Source of the DNA: Hydnum rufescens UP504
Lineage: Eukaryota > Basidiomycota > Agaricomycetes > Cantharellales > Hydnaceae
Direction: 5' to 3'
Length of the DNA: 64,000 nt
NCBI GenBank assembly: GCA_014904985.1
Contig: MU128925.1
Coordinates: 389,835-453,834, forward strand
Shown: positions 58,640 through 64,000 of the stretch, piece after piece
Numbering within the stretch: position 1 is the stretch's first letter
Layout: every line of letters starts with the position of its first letter
Notes under the pieces: generated by a model
Databases searched by the model: none
What the model was told of the DNA's origin: nothing
What the model saw: the letters and a program-made list of their open reading frames with translations, nothing else
Made by a program: the position numbers and the translations under genes

Positions 58640-59660
58640 TTAGCTCAAAAACAAATTAGCTGTATCTCGCGGACAGTTAGTCGTGGCAGTAGTAGGAATG
58701 TTGGGATTGTCATCTGGGATAGGTCTTGAAGAAAGCCCCAGCTTACCGCCTGCGCCAATCACACTAACTTGGGTCTTAGACCCCTTACGAGAGATATATA
58801 TGCATGTCACAATATCTTTGAAGGTATTGAGATATATCTCTCCCATGAGGGCTAAGACCCAAGTTAGTTTTCGGCCGAATTGGTGAACGTTGGATCGCAT
58901 GTTGAGCCAGCTTGGAAATGTTCCTTCACGTTTGTGAATTGAAGGCTGTTTCGGGGGTGTTTGGAAAAATGATGTCAACAAGATCGTGGCCCTGAAAGAA
59001 CACATCTGTAGAGCTTAGTCTTTCACTGCCAATAGGACTTGCAAAGGTGGCCTTTTCATTCTCCTGGGAAATAGCTTGCTCTGCCGCCGTTGGAAATAAA
59101 AACCTAAACCAATTGTTCTCGATTGTCGATGAAACTGCACGGGTATTGTCTTCGATCATTGGACTGCCCAGTTACATCATGCGGAATGGCCGAGAGGCTG
59201 CCATCTCGACATCAATGCGGCCTTCAGTCTCCACATTTTATTCTCATCACTTACCCCTACTTACAGTGGTACACCGATGGCACACAAATGTCAAGTTCAC
59301 GTTCATTCGGTGCTCCTCAATAGTTGCACTCGTGACCGGACCATCCCCCACAGGAACTCTACACCTCGACCACAGAATCTGCGCATCCGGAATTCTGAGC
59401 GACTGCCGAGGGGGTCTGCGCCTCAACCGAAGAGCTTCTGTATGGAGACATTCGCCGTCAACAATACGACCTTTTGATACCGATTGTGCTTGTGTTTCCT
59501 CAAGACTATCCAAACTGGCGCACAATCCCCGTCATCTTCCATGGCCTTGAGGATGGGTTCATAGCATACATAGTCACCGCGTAATCGGGACTGCAATATC
59601 AAAACTGTGGAGCAGAAACGCGGCAAAGCATCAATGGCCTTAACAATCAGAGGTGCATTG
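58640..59660 (-). CDS. Possible unrecognised minus-strand gene
   Basis: I do not recognise this. Minus-strand segments with coding-like composition include LRGDYVCYEPILKAMEDDGD, RIVDGECLHTEALRLRRRPP, NVNLTFVCHRCTT followed by a GTAAGT donor, and STIENNWFRFLFPTAAEQAI after a possible CAG acceptor. No start codon or complete frame is clear, and the hairpin at 58763-58868 interrupts the 3' portion. Treat it as a lead only. Confidence 0.25.
58763..58868. repeat. Hairpin element with perfect 17-bp terminal inverted repeats
   Basis: ACTAACTTGGGTCTTAG at 58763-58779 is exactly reverse-complemented at 58852-58868. Complementarity continues inward (GAGAGATATAT against ATATATCTCTC) so that arms of nearly 40 nt fold around a loop of about 30 nt. 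Size and shape fit a miniature inverted-repeat element or a microRNA-like precursor. No target-site duplication is clear. Confidence 0.85.
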
Positions 59661-59696
59661 TGTAGACTGGAAGGATTGACTTACACAAATATCCCC

Positions 59697-60317
59697 TCAC
59701 TCTAACCAAGCGACACCGTCCAACGACGTCTTCCAATCCTGATCCCCTTTCTCCCACTGTTTTACGTCTACAATCTCATGGATGCCGAGCTTTCCACCAT
59801 TGTATAGGTGAGCAAATATCCCGGACCCGGCTTCTTCCCATTTAACATCGGCCGCTACACGCGTGTACTCGACCTTGAGGATGTAGAGTGTGGTTTCATT
59901 CGCAAAGAATCTGTTGGCCGTGGCAGGCGTCTGCGCTGCTGTGGAAAGATGAATATAGCCATCTGTGGAGTCGAGTGGGGAGAGGGGGAGAGCACTTGGA
60001 AGCGGCGTAGGTGGTGGTGCAGACGACGGGAGGATCTTGTACAAGTACTTGGGAGTCTCGGGAGCTCGGCCATAATTGGCTGTGACAAGCGTGACCGTGA
60101 TGGCCCCCTGTAACGCGAATTCGAAGACTTTGTTCTGCTGATGAGGATGAGTACGTGGCGGCCTGAGCGACGTGTATCGATGCACAGCCATGGATATTGC
60201 GTCGACAGCGTTGTGTACTGGGTGCCAATTCCGTTCCATAACTGTACATACAGTACATGGAAGGCAGGAGTCTGTACCAAATACGATCGAAATTCCGGGG
60301 ACCCAACGACAAGCCAA
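59697..60317 (-). CDS. DUF952-family protein
   Basis: A DUF952 protein, a small family of unknown biochemical function. The diagnostic part reads TPKYLYKILPSS, STDGYIHLSTAAQTPATANR, FFANETTLYILKVEY, WEEAGSGIFAHLYNGGKLGI and DVKQWEKGDQDW, and ends SLDGVAWLE at 59697. The domain alone begins near 60060. The frame remains open upstream to 60317, but the upstream residues look non-homologous, so the true start or a first exon is uncertain and the outer coordinate is an upper bound. Confidence 0.8.
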   Translation of the reverse strand: MACRWVPGISIVFGTDSCLPCTVCTVMERNWHPVHNAVDAISMAVHRYTSLRPPRTHPHQQNKVFEFALQGAITVTLVTANYGRAPETPKYLYKILPSSAPPPTPLPSALPLSPLDSTDGYIHLSTAAQTPATANRFFANETTLYILKVEYTRVAADVKWEEAGSGIFAHLYNGGKLGIHEIVDVKQWEKGDQDWKTSLDGVAWLE

Positions 60318-61096
60318 GAAAGAGACGAATGAATTGGGGAGAGAGCTATGGATAACGTGCTTGACTATCTACGATTCCGCGGAATGGAATGGTGCTTGTG
60401 GGTCGTCCCGTAAACACCACCTGGCGTCTGAAGCTTCTAATTTCATATCGTGCCTACGTGGATCTCCGTGTGTTTCAATATGGGGTGTGTATCGGGCGGC
60501 TGTCGGATGACGAGGGGGGATGCCCCACGTACAGTGTATATAGTTAGCGGGATGGAATGAAGATGAGCGGTTTGCGTCCGCCCAGTAGCTGAGTTTATTG
60601 AACCGTCGCACCCACACCTCAACCGAATATGGGTAGGGTGCCAGCACATCGGGGATTCATCGCTGCACTGTAATTTCGGATCTCTGCTGTCTCCGGGCAA
60701 GCCAGAAATTGACATCGAGTCTACAGACAATGGACGTCGCACAATTTACCAAGTCGAGGGGATATGTCCGCTGGCTTTCCTTTAGTTAACGCTCGAATGG
60801 GGATTAGAGAAATTGCTCATACAAATGTATTGCTGTGAAGCCTGTAATGCTATTTCCCTGTGGTGGGTGAGCGCGTCACGTGGCGGGATCAGCGCAATGG
60901 ACCACGCACTACTGTGCAGGGAATTCCTAGTAATCCGCCGCACGTAGAAATGTGTTGGCGACCTACTCTCAGTCAACCACAACGAGGCGAACATGATTGT
61001 GCATCCTGCAGAGTCTTAATGTGTGTTTGAGCGTATGTCGGGCACGTCAGCTCTAGCTCTACTTCATTTTGGGCAGTGGTATATAGTCGTGCGACT
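60318..61096. other. Intergenic region
   Basis: About 780 bases between the DUF952 gene and the GMC gene. No gene is recognised. It should contain the promoter of the GMC oxidoreductase. Confidence 0.4.
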
Positions 61097-63838
61097 ATGG
61101 CATCTCTTCCCTTTGTCACTCATCCTACATTTGGGTCGTTTTCCATCTCTTCTTGGTCCCGCATCCTATGGCCGCCTCCGCTGCTCTTCAAGAACCTCAG
61201 GAGGACGACAACAGCACGACGGAGCAGCCACGATCCTGCGCTACTCTCTGAGGTCCCTGTCATGTAGTCGTCGGCGGTATGATTTCTTGCAGGCTCTGTG
61301 TTCCGTCGAGAGCTTGACTATTACCATATTGTCAACAAGGCGGGACGTCAGGCCCAGTTTGTATCGCTGTCTCTATTTTCCCGTGTGGTCACGTACTCAT
61401 TGAGGTCTGGAAACATCAGGTCGTTGCACGTCGATTGGCTGAGGGTGAGCCCAACGCTCGGGTCCTTCTCATCGAGGCTGGTCCTGGGTCAGTCAATTCG
61501 ACGGAATGCCTTCCTCCTGAGTCTCAAACCCCCAGATTTGTTATACTTAAAGAAATGTGGACCTCGTCGATTCTCACATGATCATGGGATGGCTGAACCT
61601 TCATTCCACTGTACGTACAGGTATTCTCTATTCTTGTCGCTTCTCCTTCAACCTTCGATATCTCAGGAGCATGATTGGGACTATGATTCTCAGGTATGGT
61701 CCCCTTGCACTTGTGGGTATCCATCAAACCACGGCCTGCGTCTTATTTAGCCCCTGAAACACGCCAACAATCGCGTCATTCACCTTCCTCGAGGCAAGTT
61801 CCTCGGTGGAACAAGGTAAAGCCTTCATTCGGTCGATCATTATTTATATGGCTTCACTGTCCTCTATTTAGCGGCCTTAACGCAACCCTCATGATCAGGG
61901 GGACCAAGGCAGACTACGATGAATGGGAATCTCTCGGAAATCCTGGCTGGTCCTGGAACGATGTTCTCCCCCTCTTCAAGAAGGCAAATTTCCTTTGCAA
62001 TGACATCGATGAGACTCTGATGCGATCCACGCGTATATAGTCCGAGAAATTCATTCCAACCGAGGGCTTTGATGCAGCTATCCGAATATCACGGCGCCGA
62101 TGGAGAACTCGTGACAACGTTTCACCCTCCAGCTCCCATCAGCGAAGCTATCCTCGATTCTTATATAAGCAAAGGATTCACTATCGACCAGATATGTTCG
62201 TTCAAGGCGAGGGCGATGGTGTGGGACATGCAACAAGGACGGTTTACAAGGGAATCCGAACGAGCGGGTAAGCATGCTCAGACGTTGCGTCTCTGCCGTG
62301 CCTCGCTTCATTTCGGGGTTTGTGCTTGCAGAGCCGATTTTGTGAACAATAATCACCTGCAAATCTCGATGTTCTCCTTGAAACCACGGTCCTATATGTT
62401 GTTTTGGAGCCTCTTCGTGATTCTAAGCATCCTGGTTCTCCAAAATATCAGGCTGTGGCGGTGCAAGCGGAGAGGAAGATCGATGTAAAACGTCATGCTG
62501 TGGAACTAATCACACTTTCGCGCGAAAAAAGAAATAGTCATCTCCGCCGGTGTGTATAACTCCCCCTTCATCCTGATGCACAGTGGCATTGGTCCCAAGG
62601 AACACCTCGAAGAGCATGGTATCGACGTCAAGGTTGATCTCAAATCAGTTGGGCAGAATTTATCTGATCATCCCACCGTCTTTCAATTTTATCGACTCAA
62701 CTCCACCTTGACGTGCGTTCCCGTCTGATTTTTTTTTTCTTCTCGGATTTTTGGGATAGGGAACAAACATTGTTTCATGCCTAGATACGACCACCTCGTC
62801 TATCCTCCCGATGCAATCGATTCTGCAACGAAAGAGTGGCTCGACACCAAGGTCTGGATCTCTCGGACCAAAAATATTATCATCGCTAATCCCACGATCC
62901 ATTAACTGCCACAATAAAGTCTGGCATTATGGGACGTTTCCCCTTGGGTCCTTTCGCGTTCGTGGTCTGTGATGGTCCATCTAATTTCAAATAGATGCAT
63001 CCCCAGTACTCTGACGCCTTTTGCTTAGAGATTGGATAAGTTGATGGAGGACAAGCCCGAATGGAAAGCCGCCAAAGAGAAGAACCCCGACAAGGACCCC
63101 ATGGGGCAGCTGCTGGGTCAACCACACATCGAGTATTACTCGACGGAACTATACGCCGGAGGCCGTCAGCATCCTCACCTACCCACCAAGGCAGACGTGA
63201 GTGATGAGTATTGCGGCGAGCGATATTTTGTGACGCTTTTCCCTCATCTTCCACGCCCTGCTACCATCTTTTCAGGAAGCTGCTTCGGAATTTTAACGAT
63301 GCTTTGCGGACAGCAGTCCCGTGGTTCCGTCCGCCTCAATTCCCCCGATCCGCATGCGAAACCCAAGATCGACCACAACTATCTGGCAAAGGACTTGACG
63401 TCTCTGTGCTAGCTGAAGGCGCCCGTTACGCGCACGAAATCGTCATCGAAGGTGCGGGGACGCGAGAGCATATCGCAGGCGCGTGGCCTTCATCCCGCGT
63501 GTATCCAAATGGCGATGAGGAGTGGAAAGAATATGTGAGGCAACAGGTATGGACTTCCTATCACCCTTCTAGCACGTGCAAGATGGGTCCGGATTGGGAT
63601 GAGGAGGCCGTAGTCGATCCTAGACTCCGCGTGCGAGGTGTCAAGGGTTTACGTGTCGCTGGTGCGTCTTGGGGCATTTGATGAGGGCAAGTAATAAGAC
63701 ACGCCATACTGATTGGATCCTATTCCAGATACATCCATCATGCCGAAGCTAAATAACGGCCATCCCCAGGCCCCTGCATACATGATTGGCGAGAAGGCCG
63801 CTGTACTCATTCTTGAAGACAACCGTGTCCCCGAGTAA
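61097..63838 (+). CDS. GMC oxidoreductase with multiple frame breaks
   Basis: A flavin-dependent glucose-methanol-choline family oxidase or dehydrogenase (alcohol- or aryl-alcohol-oxidase-like). Segments in order: [182 protein letters not shown], then [38 protein letters not shown] (catalytic His region), [13 protein letters not shown], and [20 protein letters not shown], ending at 63838. Frame is lost near 62076, 62188, 62353, 62500-62522 and 63395. It is either a recent pseudogene or an intact gene with consensus errors. The start and the N-terminal exon with the full dinucleotide motif are not resolved. Confidence 0.8.
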
Positions 63839-64000
63839 GCAGTGGTGTCCCCATCAAGGATTGGGGGTTTTTGTTCCTGCAAATCTAGAGCCCATTTGTG
63901 TACTTGCACCTTGGTCCTGTAGTCTCCTTTTCATACCCCCGACCCCAGAGGATTCATTCTCACTGGCGGCGGCCAATATAACTCACGCAGGGCTACGTTA
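63839..64000. other. 3' flank at window end
   Basis: 162 bases after the GMC stop. Nothing is recognised. Confidence 0.3.

Noticed and set aside
58640..59005. Minus-strand open frame across the 58.8-kb hairpin as a complete protein
   Set aside because: It runs through both arms of the inverted repeat, so a functional protein there is unlikely; only neighbouring segments are kept as a weak gene candidate.
59161..59220. Sequence GGCCGAGAGGCTGCC resembling a tRNA-Ser/Leu A box
   Set aside because: No B box or closing stem follows at the right distance.

Overview
The window looks like genomic DNA of a filamentous basidiomycete, most likely an agaricomycete. Genes are dense, lie on both strands and are split by many short introns, mostly about 45-70 bp with GT-AG borders. 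Protein families are typical of mushroom-forming fungi: a Zn2Cys6 regulator, a GMC oxidoreductase, a secreted GH13 enzyme, a RIM15-type kinase with a receiver domain, and a ferritin-like secreted protein. I see no rRNA, CRISPR array, phage or bacterial operon. Identifications rest on my reading of motifs and hand-joined exons; no search was run. Splice sites are proposals unless stated otherwise.

Layout. 0.3-3.9 kb: Zn2Cys6 transcription factor (+), followed by a small tandem duplication. 5.0-7.2 kb: folylpolyglutamate synthase (+). 7.7-9.8 kb: SLX4-like nuclease scaffold (-), divergent from an importin-11/KAP120-like karyopherin (+, 10.0-14.2 kb). 14.6-17.0 kb: secreted GH13 amylase-like protein (+). 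17.5-18.6 kb: orphan REV1-type BRCT gene (+). 20.1-23.7 kb: EFR3 (+), convergent with VPS52 (-, 24.0-26.5 kb). 27.4-29.2 kb: secreted acid phosphatase (-). 30.7-31.5 kb: EMC10-like (-). 31.7-32.9 kb: unrecognised coding segments (+). 33.0-33.8 kb: mitochondrial ribosomal protein bS18m (-). 34.2-40.3 kb: RIM15 kinase (+). 40.9-42.4 kb: ERG27 (-). 43.4-44.8 kb: class II aldolase/adducin protein (-). 45.4-48.3 kb: NOP9 (+). 48.5-49.6 kb: NAP/SET histone chaperone (+). 49.6-52.1 kb: gene-poor gap with a near-perfect hairpin. 52.1-53.4 kb: ferritin-like secreted protein (+). 53.7-57.2 kb: EAF and KRR1 (-,-). 57.3-58.6 kb: NCBP3-like cap-binding protein (+). 58.8 kb: a second hairpin element. 59.7-60.3 kb: DUF952 protein (-). 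61.1-63.8 kb: GMC oxidoreductase with several frame breaks.

Most genes are housekeeping, and neighbours do not form an operon or an obvious biosynthetic cluster. There is a loose grouping of RNA-biogenesis functions (NOP9; EAF, KRR1 and NCBP3). Several pairs share very short divergent promoters: SLX4/KAP120 about 213 bp and KRR1/NCBP3-like about 87 bp.

The most consequential observation is technical and biological at once. Conserved genes (FPGS, EFR3, RIM15, KRR1) each lose frame by exactly one base, often at a homopolymer, and the GMC gene loses frame five times. This pattern points to consensus deletions in the assembly, or, for the GMC gene alone, to decay. The clearest biological oddity is the GH13 protein, whose transition-state aspartate reads as asparagine. 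I did not find a convincing wholly new multi-gene system.
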